DNA of 64,000 nt from Mesobacillus subterraneus (GCF_023715485.1 NZ_JAMBOF010000005.1:62001-126000), one strand, 5' to 3'. Counted from the first letter of the stretch, positions 33,128 to 42,154 are shown. The notes: a model not told the origin generated them from the letters alone. Program-made: numbers and translations.

Positions 33128-33496
33128 TCAAGATTTCACATGCTTAAACACATTCACCGCGAATAAAATACCGCCAAGGACGACGACAAGCGAGCCAATA
33201 ATCGCAAAAACGGTGAAAAAGTCATTTTCAGTCAGCATTGTCAATGTGATTCCGCCCTGCATTACTGGTACACCCAGGTTATGCAGCCAGAAGTGAGTGT
33301 TTGCCAGCTTACTGTTCCCTGCCGCAGGAAAAAGGTAATAAATTGTTCCGAACAGCGCCATAGACACCCAGCCAAGCAAGTTCAAATGTGCATGGACTGA
33401 AGTCAGTGAAAAATCATGCATGATCCCCATAACAATTCCAAGTATAATTGCAATAACAAAATAGACCGCGGCCACTTTAAAGAATCTTATACTCAT
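33128..33496 (-). CDS. short haem-copper-oxidase-like membrane protein
   Basis: A 122-residue protein with four membrane helices. Helix 2 carries SVHAHLNLLGWVSMALFGTI, the HAHxNLLGW signature of the first haem-ligand region of cbb3 oxidase and NO reductase subunit I. Helix 3 has TNTHFWLHNLGVP. Full subunit I proteins are about 450 residues, so this is a stand-alone small family rather than a complete oxidase. It may bind haem or sense NO or O2. AGGAGG precedes ATG 33496. It lies near the CcmH-like gene. Confidence 0.75.
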   Translation of the reverse strand: MSIRFFKVAAVYFVIAIILGIVMGIMHDFSLTSVHAHLNLLGWVSMALFGTIYYLFPAAGNSKLANTHFWLHNLGVPVMQGGITLTMLTENDFFTVFAIIGSLVVVLGGILFAVNVFKHVKS

Positions 33497-33585
33497 TTGT
33501 TTCCTCCTCTCTGAATAGTTCTTTTAGATTATATAAAAAATCTTCAGAAATATAACATACTTCCTATGAAAATAGATTTTACTTA

Positions 33586-33612
33586 TAAAAAAAAAGCCCT
33601 AAGGCTTTTGGT
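33586..33612 (-). terminator. hairpin with T-run downstream of the ccmH-like gene
   Basis: AAAGCC and GGGCTTT pair around a short loop on the minus strand, followed by at least seven T. It is about 335 bases beyond the ccmH stop, after the repeats. Confidence 0.55.
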
Positions 33613-33670
33613 CTTGTTTAGGAAATTATAAAATTATTTAGTTATGGATAACCACATGTAGTTTTCCTAA

Positions 33671-33941
33671 TCCAGCTCCAGCGCCTAGCCCCTCGAGTCG
33701 CTTGTCCAGCTGCGGCTCCTAACTCCTCGAGACGCTTGTCTAGTGTCGCCTCCTAGAAACTCCGAAACTTCAACTCCCCCGGCAGAAGCAAAAAGCGCTT
33801 CTTTGGTGGAGTCTCCAGTTTCTGCGTTTCTGGACAGTCGGCTATACATTTCGATTTCGGTTCGCTCAGGTGAAGTCAAAGAACGACTTCACCGGTCGGC
33901 CCTCCAGCGCTTGTCGGGGCTGAACGAGGCGCTTGCGCTTT
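33671..33941. repeat. composite GC-rich repeat region (CCTCGAGTCGCTTGTC type) with copy B of the AGCGCTTG unit
   Basis: Two tandem, diverged units, CAGCGCCTAGCCCCTCGAGT+CGCTTGTC (about 33676-33706) and GCGGCTCCTAACTCCTCGAG+ACGCTTGTC (about 33712-33741), plus a fragment, start the region. It ends with the AGCGCTTGTCGGGGCTGA unit at 33905-33941, six bases beyond the ccmH-like stop. The middle has GAAGTCGTTCTTTGACTTC-like inverted arms near 33868-33893. No gene is credible here; such units recur in Bacillus genomes. Confidence 0.65.
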
Positions 33942-33946
33942 TTGTT

Positions 33947-34444
33947 CTACAAATATTTTTTCCGTTCGGCTTCAATCATCGATGAAACGATTTCAGCCTC
34001 CGTTTCTGCAGCCCCAGAAAGGAAAGGATCCTCAGCAATCGGCATGCTCCCTTTTTTCCACTTTTTCATCAAGAGGATAATAAGCAGTGCAGCTAAAAGC
34101 AAGATCACAAAAGGGGTGATCCATAATGTCAGGTTGAAGCCTTTTTGCGGTGGAGCCTGCAGGACTTGTTCACCAAGATTATCGACATAATAGGCAATCA
34201 CGTCATCCTTTGTCATTCCTTTTTGCATCATCTCAGCAATTTCATCGTAATAAATTTGTTTAACCGAACAGTTGCTGACATCATGGGTGCCGTGTCCCTC
34301 CATCGAGAGCATGCTAACGACTGCCTGAAAGTCAGGTCTGCTGAAATCAAAATCCTTAATGCCTGTTTCCTCTGCGAAAGCGAAAACAGTAAGTCCGGCA
34401 AATATGAGTAAACTCATTAAAATAATCTGTCCGAGGCGTTTCAT
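33947..34444 (-). CDS. CcmH/NrfF-like cytochrome c biogenesis protein with a single cysteine
   Basis: A 165-residue exported protein. A signal peptide (MKRLGQIILMSLLIFAGLTV...FAEE) precedes a CcmH-like domain, and a membrane helix (ITPFVILLLAALLIILLMKK, about 106-125) precedes a cytosolic tail. The CcmH region KGMTKDDVIAYYVDNLGEQV and LQAPPQKGF is clear. Typical CcmH has the redox pair LRCxxCQ. Here it reads SNCSVKQIYYDEI, so the second cysteine is a lysine. Bacilli usually mature cytochrome c by the ResBC system, so a lone CcmH relative is unusual. It may be a thiol or haem chaperone linked to the anaerobic respiration genes. Confidence 0.7.
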   Translation of the reverse strand: MKRLGQIILMSLLIFAGLTVFAFAEETGIKDFDFSRPDFQAVVSMLSMEGHGTHDVSNCSVKQIYYDEIAEMMQKGMTKDDVIAYYVDNLGEQVLQAPPQKGFNLTLWITPFVILLLAALLIILLMKKWKKGSMPIAEDPFLSGAAETEAEIVSSMIEAERKKYL

Positions 34445-34661
34445 GAATTCTCTCCTTCGGTAAATGTGGCATAGAAAATTCCTCTATTAAAAATATTATA
34501 TATCCGTTATTGGCTGATACAGCTTCCAGTCTGTGGCAAAAACAGTACGATTTTTAGGCCTAAATTCCTTGGTTATAATAGTGATATAATAATCATTTCA
34601 CTTTGCCACAAAAATAACACGGATGGTTTTATCATTTTTGCGGAAATTCATGATATAATAG

Positions 34662-34675
34662 TGCAAACGTTTGTA
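34662..34675. promoter_or_regulatory. MalR-type operator in front of malP
   Basis: TGCAAACGTTTGTA, a LacI-family palindrome centred on CG, lies three bases after TATAAT (34654-34659). It would cover the transcription start and block it. The same 14 bases occur at 59373-59386. Confidence 0.75.
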
Positions 34676-34700
34676 CAACTTCTTAAAGGGAGATAAATCT

Positions 34701-36992
34701 ATGAAAAGATTATTTGGAATCGATAGCTGGAAAATCATCGAAACTGAACTTCATAAAGAAGATTTCCGTCTTGCTGAAAGCATCATGAGCCTGGGAAATG
34801 GCCACATGGGCATGCGCGGGAATTTTGAAGAAACATATAGTGGCGACTATCACCGTGGTTCTTATATCGCAGGTGTATGGTTCCCAGACAAGACGCGTGT
34901 TGGCTGGTGGAAAAACGGCTATCCTCATTATTTTGGAAAAGTCATCAACTCCACTAATTTTATCGGCGTAAAAGTTCTGGTTGATGGAGAGGAACTTGAT
35001 CTTCATAAGGCAGAAGTGAAGGATTACTACCGTGAGCTTGATATGCAGCATGGTGTCCTGACGCGAAAATTCACAGTCGTTCAAAATGGCAAGGAAACGG
35101 AAGTAGAAGCTGTGCGCTTCCTGTCAGTTGCCGACCGAGAGCTAGCTGCAATCCGCTATTCCGTAACAGCTAAAAACTATAATGGAAACGTTACCTTTAT
35201 TCCTTATTTGGATGGCGACGTTCGCAATGAAGACTCTAACTATGATGAGGACTTCTGGTATGAAGTGAGCAGAGATGCTTCTGAATACGCTGGCAGCCTT
35301 GTAATGAAGACGATAGATAATCCATTCGGAACTCCGACTTTCCAGGTAGCGACAACCATGCAAACGGTTGTCGATGGCGAAGCTGCGAAAGTGGAAGTGA
35401 ACGAAAAAGAGGAATATGTTGAAAATGTTATTGAAGTAAAAGCTGAGCAGGGACAAACTGTAACCCTTTACAAGTATGTTGCCGTTACAACTGACCGCGA
35501 TTATGAAGCAGGTGAGCTTGTTTCAAAAGGCCGCGAAGTGTTGGAACGCTCTGTTGAAAAAGGCTTTGAACAGCTTTTGGAAGAGCACAAAAATGGCTGG
35601 TTAAGCCGCTGGGAAATTGCTGACGTGGAAATCGCAGGCGATGACGAGGCGCAGCAAGGAATCCGCTTCAACTTGTTCCAGTTGTTTGCGACTTATTACG
35701 GTGAAGACTCCCGTTTGAATATCGGACCTAAAGGCTTCACAGGCGAAAAATACGGCGGTGCAACTTACTGGGATACAGAGGCGTACGCAATTCCGCTATA
35801 CCTTTCTACTACAGAGTCAGAGGTTGCGCGCAATCTGTTGATATACCGACACAACCAGCTTGATGGTGCATACCACAACGCGAAGCAGCAGGGACTGCAG
35901 GGCGCGCTTTACCCAATGGTTACTTTCACAGGCGTTGAGTGCCATAATGAATGGGAAATCACGTTTGAAGAGATCCACCGTAACGGCGCGATTGCATATG
36001 GGATCTATAATTATGTGAATTACACTGGAGATAAAAATTATCTTCATGAATATGGAATTGATGTGCTCGCTGGAATTTCCCGCTTCTGGGCAGACCGCGT
36101 CCACTACAACAAGTCCAAGAATGTCTATATGATACACGGCGTCACTGGTCCAAATGAATACGAAAACAACGTCAACAACAACTGGTATACAAACCGGATC
36201 GCAGTCTGGACGCTTCGCTACACACTTGAAGTCATCGACTTCTTGAAGCAGAATGGCCATGAGGACCGACTTACTGGTCTTGGCTTTACAGATGAAGAGC
36301 TTGCGAAGTGGCAGGATATCATCGAAAGAATGTACTTCCCTTACGATGAAGAAAAAGGTGTTTTCGTCCAGCACGATACATTCCTTGATAAAGATTTGAA
36401 GACTGTTGATGAGCTTTCAGCGGAAGACCGCCCAATCAACCAGAACTGGTCTTGGGATAAGATTCTTCGCAGCTGCTTCATCAAGCAGGCGGACGTCCTT
36501 CAGGGATTATATTTCTTCAATCACGAATTTACTGAAGAAGAGAAGCGCCGCAACTTTGAATTCTATGAGCCGATGACAGTCCATGAATCTTCATTGTCTC
36601 CAAGCATCCACGCAGTCCTGGCTGCAGAGCTTGGCATGGAAGAGAAGGCATACGAAATGTACAACCGCACGGCGCGCCTTGACCTTGATAACTACAACAA
36701 TGACACGGAAGACGGACTGCACATCACAAGCATGACAGGTGCATGGCTTGCGATTGTCCAAGGCTTTGCGGGCATGCGTACGGCTGATGGCACATTGTCA
36801 TTCGCACCGTTCATCCCTAAGGCTTGGAATCAGTACAGCTTCAACATCATCTACCGCGACCACTATATCAAAGTGGAAGTGAACCAGGAAAACGTCGTTC
36901 TCACGCAGCAAGGCCCAGAGCTTGCGATGAAGCTTTTCGGCGTGGAAGTCATGATTCCTGCAGATGGCGAGCATACGATAAAATTGAATTAA
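34701..36992 (+). CDS. malP: maltose phosphorylase, glycoside hydrolase family 65
   Basis: A 763-residue GH65 enzyme that splits maltose with phosphate to beta-glucose-1-phosphate and glucose in the cytosol. The N-terminal beta-sandwich begins [20 protein letters not shown] and has [13 protein letters not shown]. The catalytic (alpha/alpha)6 barrel carries the general acid Glu486 in [15 protein letters not shown]. The phosphate-site region [18 protein letters not shown] is also present. Length matches the family (about 760). Trehalose or kojibiose phosphorylases are alternatives, but the maltose operator and linkage favour maltose. ATG 34701 follows AAAGGGAG; an in-frame TTG at 34671 lies inside the operator. 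pgmB follows and uses the product. Confidence 0.9.
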   Translation: MKRLFGIDSWKIIETELHKEDFRLAESIMSLGNGHMGMRGNFEETYSGDYHRGSYIAGVWFPDKTRVGWWKNGYPHYFGKVINSTNFIGVKVLVDGEELDLHKAEVKDYYRELDMQHGVLTRKFTVVQNGKETEVEAVRFLSVADRELAAIRYSVTAKNYNGNVTFIPYLDGDVRNEDSNYDEDFWYEVSRDASEYAGSLVMKTIDNPFGTPTFQVATTMQTVVDGEAAKVEVNEKEEYVENVIEVKAEQGQTVTLYKYVAVTTDRDYEAGELVSKGREVLERSVEKGFEQLLEEHKNGWLSRWEIADVEIAGDDEAQQGIRFNLFQLFATYYGEDSRLNIGPKGFTGEKYGGATYWDTEAYAIPLYLSTTESEVARNLLIYRHNQLDGAYHNAKQQGLQGALYPMVTFTGVECHNEWEITFEEIHRNGAIAYGIYNYVNYTGDKNYLHEYGIDVLAGISRFWADRVHYNKSKNVYMIHGVTGPNEYENNVNNNWYTNRIAVWTLRYTLEVIDFLKQNGHEDRLTGLGFTDEELAKWQDIIERMYFPYDEEKGVFVQHDTFLDKDLKTVDELSAEDRPINQNWSWDKILRSCFIKQADVLQGLYFFNHEFTEEEKRRNFEFYEPMTVHESSLSPSIHAVLAAELGMEEKAYEMYNRTARLDLDNYNNDTEDGLHITSMTGAWLAIVQGFAGMRTADGTLSFAPFIPKAWNQYSFNIIYRDHYIKVEVNQENVVLTQQGPELAMKLFGVEVMIPADGEHTIKLN

Positions 36993-37073
36993 GAAAGCGG
37001 GAGATCTTCAGGGCAGCCTGAGGGTCTCTCTCATTAGAGGAATCTTTTGAAGAGGCAAAAATGCATCAAGGGT

Positions 37074-37168
37074 TTTAATGGACATTTTGTAGTGTGGATG
37101 GAGTCGAAATGCCTAAGAAACAGTATTTAATGGACATTTTGTAGTGTGGATGAAGTCAAAATGTCTAA
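37074..37168 (+). repeat. two 43-bp direct repeats between malP and pgmB
   Basis: TTTAATGGACATTTTGTAGT+GTGGATG occurs at 37074-37100 and 37126-37152, each followed by GAGTCGAAATGCCTAA or AAGTCAAAATGTCTAA. The period is 52 bases. Within each unit GACATTTTG is answered by an inverted CAAAATGTC-like arm, so the units can also form hairpins. They sit in the 230-base gap of a presumed operon. Confidence 0.8.
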
Positions 37169-37222
37169 TATAACGAAAATGTGCAGCCGTAGCTGCAGGA
37201 ATGATTCATGAAAGGAGTATCT

Positions 37223-37891
37223 ATGACTAGACCAATTAAAGCATTCATTTTCGATCTTGATGGCGTCATCACTGATACAGCAGAATACCATTTCTTAGCG
37301 TGGAAAGCGCTGGCCGAGGATTTGGGCATCACTTTTACACGTGAAGACAACGAGGAGCTGAAAGGCGTTTCCCGTATGGATTCCCTCGAGAAAATCCTCG
37401 AGATTGGCGGTCGCGCAGCTGACTTTACTGCGGAGGAAAAAAATGCGCTCGCTGACAAGAAAAATGATCATTATTTAAAGCTGATCCAGGATATCACTCC
37501 GTCGGATCTTTTGCCGGCAATCAAAGAACTGATCACTGATATCAAGGAAAAAGGACTTAAACTTGGAATGGCTTCTGCGAGCAAGAATGCCTTCACAGTC
37601 ATGGAGTCGCTAGGAATGAAATCTGAGTTTGATATCATCGTGGACGCGAAAACAGTTGTGAACGGCAAGCCGCATCCTGAAGTATTCCTGCGCGCAGCGG
37701 AAATGCTTGAAGTCGAGCCTGAGGCATGCATTGGTGTCGAGGATGCAGCAGCAGGCGTGCAGGCGATTAAAGCAGCCGGCATGTTCGCCGTTGCAGTAGG
37801 GCCGAAAGAAAGCTTCGAGAAGGCCGATCTCGTTTACTCAAGTACAGCTGAGCTTTCATTGGAAAAAATCATAGAAGTTTATAATGCTTAA
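37223..37891 (+). CDS. pgmB: beta-phosphoglucomutase
   Basis: A 222-residue HAD phosphomutase that turns beta-glucose-1-phosphate, the product of maltose phosphorylase, into glucose-6-phosphate. The nucleophile motif is IFDLDGVITDTAEYHFLAW, in which the first Asp is phosphorylated and the second acts as acid/base. Motif II/III is LGMASASKN and GKPHPEVF, and motif IV GVEDAAAGVQAIKAAGMF. ATG 37223 follows AAAGGAG by 6 bases; an upstream ATG at 37208 overlaps this site. It is downstream of malP in the same direction with no terminator recognised between them. Confidence 0.92.
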   Translation: MTRPIKAFIFDLDGVITDTAEYHFLAWKALAEDLGITFTREDNEELKGVSRMDSLEKILEIGGRAADFTAEEKNALADKKNDHYLKLIQDITPSDLLPAIKELITDIKEKGLKLGMASASKNAFTVMESLGMKSEFDIIVDAKTVVNGKPHPEVFLRAAEMLEVEPEACIGVEDAAAGVQAIKAAGMFAVAVGPKESFEKADLVYSSTAELSLEKIIEVYNA

Positions 37892-37900
37892 TAAATGTGG

Positions 37901-37931
37901 AACTCGGTCGTGCATTCGGCCGGGTTTTTCT
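37901..37931 (+). terminator. terminator of the malP-pgmB unit
   Basis: AACTCGGTCG and CGGCCGGGTT pair with two wobbles and are followed by TTTTTC. Confidence 0.7.
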
Positions 37932-37965
37932 ATTTCCGAATAAATCATATAGTTTAGCGTGTTTG

Positions 37966-38034
37966 CGAGAGATTTTAGTAAATTGGTGAGAAATCAGGGA
38001 GGACAGCCGAGAAATACCTGCTTCAGTGAGAAAT
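37966..38034 (+). repeat. four-copy YGAGAAAT array with about 21-bp period
   Basis: CGAGAGAT (37966), TGAGAAAT (37987), CGAGAAAT (38008) and TGAGAAAT (38027) are spaced 21, 21 and 19 bases. The intervening sequence is not conserved. It lies between convergent terminators, like the CGCCAATAAAA array elsewhere in the window. Confidence 0.5.
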
Positions 38035-38049
38035 CAATTTTTCGAAAAT

Positions 38050-38085
38050 CAAAAAAAGCGATCACTCCTGGAGTGACCGCTTTAT
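38050..38085 (-). terminator. terminator of the bPH-like membrane protein gene
   Basis: AGCGATCACTC and GAGTGACCGCT form the stem; the minus-strand tail is seven T. The stop codon of the gene at 38062 lies inside the hairpin. Confidence 0.85.
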
Positions 38086-39123
38086 TTCGTTGTAAAAGAC
38101 ATCCGGTGCATCAACATTCAGCACGATTCGGTTTACTTTCCGCTTCAATCCATACATAAAATGGACATCATGTGGTTCATTGATGGTAATTTCAAACATT
38201 GGTTTTTCCTGAATCAAATCAGGCACCCTGGCATCATAGAGATCTGTTTGCTCCTTGCGGCTGAATTTTTCCGGACCATCATAATATTTGATTTCATTGA
38301 TCTTGCTCAATGGCAAATGCATCGATTTCGAGAATCCCGTCTGCAATAGCAAGTGGTCCTCTGTCAGCAAAAATGGAGTGAGGCGTGTGGCCTGAAGCTC
38401 TGCCAGGAAGAAAAGGATAGCGTAAATGTTCAGGAACAGCAGGATGTACGAGACATTGGAGTTCCAGCTATGCAGGAAGTAATGGAGCCCAATCGACTCA
38501 ATCGCAATCGCATGAATGATCATGATATAGACCGCGTTCACGCTTGTTTTTTTGTGATAGGTAAAAGGCTGTCCGTGTTCAATATTAAGTTTCTTTTTCC
38601 AAGAAAATAGCGAGTAATGGAACATCGAAAATTCGCTAACAAGTACTTTCGCTGCCGTATTGCCAGGCAGATTGTTATCGACCACTGTTCTTATATTAAA
38701 CAGGAAAATGGAATTTTTTTTAGCTAACTTTTTATATTCCTTGAGCAGTTTTGGGAGCATTGTGATGACAGTAAAGGCAATGTAAAGCTCAAATAGCAGG
38801 AAGGCTCCTTCCGACATCATCAAGAGATAGGGAAGGAAAGAGTACTTTGATAGATGCTGCTGCGGAACGATCAAGTATGCGGCAGCAAAACCAGCTAAAA
38901 TTACAATGCCAAGGTACTTTAAGGAATATCTTTTACGGATGATCAGGAAGTATGTCATGAGAGGCAGGATGATTAATAAGTCCAGCAAAGAACCAATGAC
39001 GGCTCCCTCGGGGACAGGGCCGAACACGGAAGTCCGATAAAAAATATAATTCGATAGCAGGATTAAAGAGGCTAAAACTACATATGGCAGTATTCTTGGT
39101 TTTTTCACGACTGAACTTGTCAT
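38062..39123 (-). CDS. uncharacterised membrane protein with a C-terminal bPH-like domain
   Basis: A 353-residue protein. About nine hydrophobic segments occupy residues 10-265. The soluble C-terminus (about 270-353) has the LTPFLLTEDHLLLQTGFSKS and LPLSKINEIKYYDG pattern of bacterial PH-like domains. Related Bacillus proteins have been labelled 'beta-carotene 15,15-monooxygenase', which the sequence does not support. ATG 39123 has GAGGTGG 7 bases upstream; earlier in-frame ATGs are weaker. Single gene. Confidence 0.65.
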   Translation of the reverse strand: MTSSVVKKPRILPYVVLASLILLSNYIFYRTSVFGPVPEGAVIGSLLDLLIILPLMTYFLIIRKRYSLKYLGIVILAGFAAAYLIVPQQHLSKYSFLPYLLMMSEGAFLLFELYIAFTVITMLPKLLKEYKKLAKKNSIFLFNIRTVVDNNLPGNTAAKVLVSEFSMFHYSLFSWKKKLNIEHGQPFTYHKKTSVNAVYIMIIHAIAIESIGLHYFLHSWNSNVSYILLFLNIYAILFFLAELQATRLTPFLLTEDHLLLQTGFSKSMHLPLSKINEIKYYDGPEKFSRKEQTDLYDARVPDLIQEKPMFEITINEPHDVHFMYGLKRKVNRIVLNVDAPDVFYNEIKRSLQE

Positions 39124-39332
39124 TATTATCCACCTCGTTTTTATTATAATTGATTTCATAGTGCTTAAGTAGTAATTTAAATCTCTTCGACAAAACTAGT
39201 GTTAATAAGAATAGTTGAAAATCTAGACTTGTTGGTCGCCCTCCTTTTTGGAAAAAATCATTATTCGGATTATCCGTCCTTTAACAGGGAAATATGCTAC
39301 TATGGGATTTTTTAAAAGGACGGTGGAGCAGT

Positions 39333-40232
39333 ATGTACGATTGTTTAATTGTTGGCGGCGGGATAGCCGGGCTGCAGGCAGCCATCCAGCTTGGACGTTA
39401 TAATCATAAAACATTAGTTCTGGATGCGGGGGACGGGCGTTCGGCGATTTGCCATAGTTATCACAATATTCTTGGCTATCCGGACGGGATCAGCGGACCT
39501 GAATTAAGAGAAATCGGGCGCCAGCAGGCAGGGAAATACGGCGTCGAGTTTGTGATTGGCAAGGCAGCATATGCGAAAAAGACCATGAGCGGTTTTGAAA
39601 TCGAGTCGGATAGCGGGGAAACCTATAAAGCGAAGACATTGCTTTTGGCAACGGGCATCATGGACCGCATTCCTCCGTTCCCGGAACTGATGCCGACGCT
39701 TGGGATCAGTGTCTACGTCTGTCCGGATTGCGATGGCCGTGAGGTGAAGGACAAGTCCACTATAGTAATGGGTTCAGGCAATGCAGGGGCGAACATGGCG
39801 TTGACCTTGAACTATTTTACCGATGAAATTACGTATGTTAATCATGAAAATACAAAGGTAGACGAGGAGATAGCAGCTGCAATGAAGGGAAAGGGCATCC
39901 AGTATGCAGAAGGGCCAATCGAAAAGGTCCTTGCGGATGGTCCTGACTTCAGGGGCATTGCTTTGGCGAACGGTGAGGAGCTCTTTGCTGAGAGAGGCTT
40001 CATCGCCTTCGGCGGCAATGAAGTAAAATCGCAGCTTGCCCAGCAGCTTGGTGTCGAACTGCATAAAAACAAGCATGTGTTAGTTGACCCGCGAACCAAA
40101 ATGACCGATGTCGAGAATGTTTGGGCCGCCGGGGATGTCGTCGCCCATTCAGAACAGGTCACGATTGCGATGGGGGACGGCATGCAGGCCAGCATCTGGA
40201 TCCATAAGACGCTCCTGGCTGGGGGAAAATAG
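39333..40232 (+). CDS. thioredoxin-reductase-like FAD/NAD(P) oxidoreductase
   Basis: A 299-residue pyridine-nucleotide disulfide oxidoreductase resembling thioredoxin reductase. The FAD motif is LIVGGGIAGLQAAIQLGRYN (residues 5-24). The redox motif CPDCDG is in the place of the TrxB CATCDG, so both cysteines are present. The NAD(P) motif is VMGSGNAGANMALTL, and the C-terminal WAAGDVVAHSEQV is the second FAD motif. The NADP-binding arginines of TrxB after the second glycine motif are not evident. ATG 39333 follows GGTGGAG by about 5 bases; an in-frame ATG at 39294 lacks a site. The partner is unknown. Confidence 0.85.
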   Translation: MYDCLIVGGGIAGLQAAIQLGRYNHKTLVLDAGDGRSAICHSYHNILGYPDGISGPELREIGRQQAGKYGVEFVIGKAAYAKKTMSGFEIESDSGETYKAKTLLLATGIMDRIPPFPELMPTLGISVYVCPDCDGREVKDKSTIVMGSGNAGANMALTLNYFTDEITYVNHENTKVDEEIAAAMKGKGIQYAEGPIEKVLADGPDFRGIALANGEELFAERGFIAFGGNEVKSQLAQQLGVELHKNKHVLVDPRTKMTDVENVWAAGDVVAHSEQVTIAMGDGMQASIWIHKTLLAGGK

Positions 40233-40235
40233 GGA

Positions 40236-40400
40236 GTCAGCGGGATTTTTATCCTGGCTGAGGGATGATTCTCCTCCCCTAAACGGAGATTTTCTTCCTG
40301 TTGATTTCAATAATTTCCTCTTAAGCGGAGACTTTCTCCTCGTTGGGTTCAATAATTTCCCCGTTGGCGGAGTTTTTCTCCCTGTTGGACAGAAATTTAA
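40236..40400 (+). repeat. four degenerate 42-bp tandem units
   Basis: Units begin near 40236 (CAGCGGGATTTTTATCCTGG), 40280 (TAAACGGAGATTTTCTTCCT), 40322 (TAAGCGGAGACTTTCTCCTC) and 40364 (TTGGCGGAGTTTTTCTCCCT). The middle two share GTTG..TTCAATAATTTCC. The period of 42 is a multiple of three, and one plus-strand frame reads a repeated GDFL(P/L)V(D/G)FNNF, but no start is associated. Confidence 0.65.
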
Positions 40401-40404
40401 TACT

Positions 40405-40437
40405 AAAAGCCGCCACTCATATGAATGGCGGCTTTCT
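40405..40437. terminator. bidirectional terminator between the TrxB-like gene and yhfW
   Basis: AAAGCCGCCA and TGGCGGCTTT stem, AT-rich flanks on both sides; it ends next to the yhfW stop. Confidence 0.75.
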
Positions 40438-40438
40438 A

Positions 40439-41974
40439 TTATTCTAAATCCACTTTTTGCAATGGGAGCTCTGCAGGTCCTTCGAGGACATCTCCTTTAT
40501 AGGAGAATCTTGAGCCATGGCACGGGCAGTCCCATGAGCGCTCGCCATTGTTCCATTTCAGTTCGCAGCCCATATGGGTGCAGGTTGTATCGACGACGTG
40601 CAGCTGGCCGGTTTCATCGCGATATGCTCCGGCACGTTTTCCGTTTACAGTAACTACGGCACCTTCTTCATTTTCCAGGCTCTCTGGCTTGGTGGATGGG
40701 CGGTCAAATTTCCCTTTAACCAGCTCTTTTGCAACCAGGGCGTTATCGGCAACGAATGTCGCTACGTCAGGCTGGGCATGGAATCTTTGCGGCTCAAATA
40801 ACTCTTTGTAAGGGTTATCCTTTTTTAATACAAGGTCAGACATCAGAATGGCAGCGTTGATGCCGTTGCTCATTCCCCATTTCCGGTAGCCTGTGGCAAC
40901 AAAGATGTTTTCCGTGCTCGAAGAATATTTGCCGACGAAAGGAATTTTATCCAGGGTAGTCGGGTCTTGTGCTGACCAGCGATAGGGAATTTCTTTTACG
41001 CCGAACGTTTGCGCAGCGAATGCCTCGAGTGCCTCATAATATTGATGGGTATTTTCTTCCTGGCCGGTGATATGGCTGTCTCCGCCAAAGAGCACCAGTT
41101 TCTCGCCATTCCAGTCCGTATACCTTAATGAACGTGTCGGTGTCTCGGCATTGATGTACATCCCCCCTGGGAACTCTTTTTCCGTCTTGACGGCAAGCAC
41201 ATACGAGCGGTTTACCTGCATTCGAGAAAAATAGAAGCCTTTTAAATCGTAAAAAGGGAAGTGAGTGCTGATGATCATCTGGTTGCAGCGGACCCTGTGA
41301 TTATCCCTGGTGGTGACGACAGGCTCTGAGCCTTCCTCCATATCGACTGCAGTTGTGTTTTCAAAAATCTGGCCGCCCATTTCTGTGAAACGCTCTACCA
41401 GATGCTTTAGGAATTTGAGCGGATGGAACTGGGCCTGGTTGCGCATGACGATCGCGGCCATCGCTTCAACGGGAATCGGAATCTCTGAAACATACTCGCT
41501 GCCTGCCACGCCTAGTTTTTCATATGCCTTGAATTCCTTCAGGAGCTTTTCCATTTCCTTATCGGAATTTGTGTAAATATAGGCATCCTCTTCGGTAAAA
41601 TCGCAATCAATCTGCTGGTCTTTGACGATATTTTTTACAAATTGCATCGCATCATAATTTGCCTGGTAATAGAGGCGTGCTTTTGCCTCGCCAAAATGGC
41701 TGATCAGCTCATCATAAATCATTCCATGCTGTGCGGTTACTTTTGCGGTTGTATGGCCGGTTGTGCCATTCAGGAGAGAACCGGCTTCAATAACGGCCAC
41801 CTTTGCTCCTGCTTTGGCCAGTAAGTAAGCTGATGTCAAACCGGTAATCCCGCCGCCAACGACTGCGACATCAACCTTCAAATCCTCCTTCAGCTTTGGG
41901 AATGTTGGCAGGTCGGCCGTTTTACGCCAATAAGGTTCAGGGAATCGGGGCAGCTTTGAAGTATAATCGTTCAT
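40439..41974 (-). CDS. yhfW: FAD-dependent oxidoreductase with C-terminal Rieske domain
   Basis: A 511-residue two-domain protein like B. subtilis YhfW. An N-terminal DAO-type flavin domain has DVAVVGGGITGLTSAYLLAK (about residues 36-55) and GTTGHTTAKVTAQHG. A C-terminal Rieske [2Fe-2S] domain (about 425-511) has both cluster boxes: CTHMGC and CPCHGSRF. It probably passes electrons from a substrate oxidised at FAD to the cluster; substrate and acceptor are unknown. ATG 41974 follows AAGGAGG by 7 bases. Single gene, bidirectional terminator. Confidence 0.9.
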   Translation of the reverse strand: MNDYTSKLPRFPEPYWRKTADLPTFPKLKEDLKVDVAVVGGGITGLTSAYLLAKAGAKVAVIEAGSLLNGTTGHTTAKVTAQHGMIYDELISHFGEAKARLYYQANYDAMQFVKNIVKDQQIDCDFTEEDAYIYTNSDKEMEKLLKEFKAYEKLGVAGSEYVSEIPIPVEAMAAIVMRNQAQFHPLKFLKHLVERFTEMGGQIFENTTAVDMEEGSEPVVTTRDNHRVRCNQMIISTHFPFYDLKGFYFSRMQVNRSYVLAVKTEKEFPGGMYINAETPTRSLRYTDWNGEKLVLFGGDSHITGQEENTHQYYEALEAFAAQTFGVKEIPYRWSAQDPTTLDKIPFVGKYSSSTENIFVATGYRKWGMSNGINAAILMSDLVLKKDNPYKELFEPQRFHAQPDVATFVADNALVAKELVKGKFDRPSTKPESLENEEGAVVTVNGKRAGAYRDETGQLHVVDTTCTHMGCELKWNNGERSWDCPCHGSRFSYKGDVLEGPAELPLQKVDLE

Positions 41975-42154
41975 GAACAATCCTCCTTAAAAATCTTCAT
42001 ACTAACTAATTTTTCCTTCTTAAGTGAAAATCATGCTTGTTTCCTTTACCCTGACGAAAACTTTCATAGACAACTTTTTACCAAATTGAGCGGATTGAGC
42101 AGAAATGTACTTTGTGCGTGATAAAATGAAAGCATTACAGAATGGGAGGCCAAT

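Noticed and set aside
40548-40811. Long antisense frames over yhfW and other genes
   Set aside because: Shadows of GC-balanced coding sequence; no independent start signals or domains.
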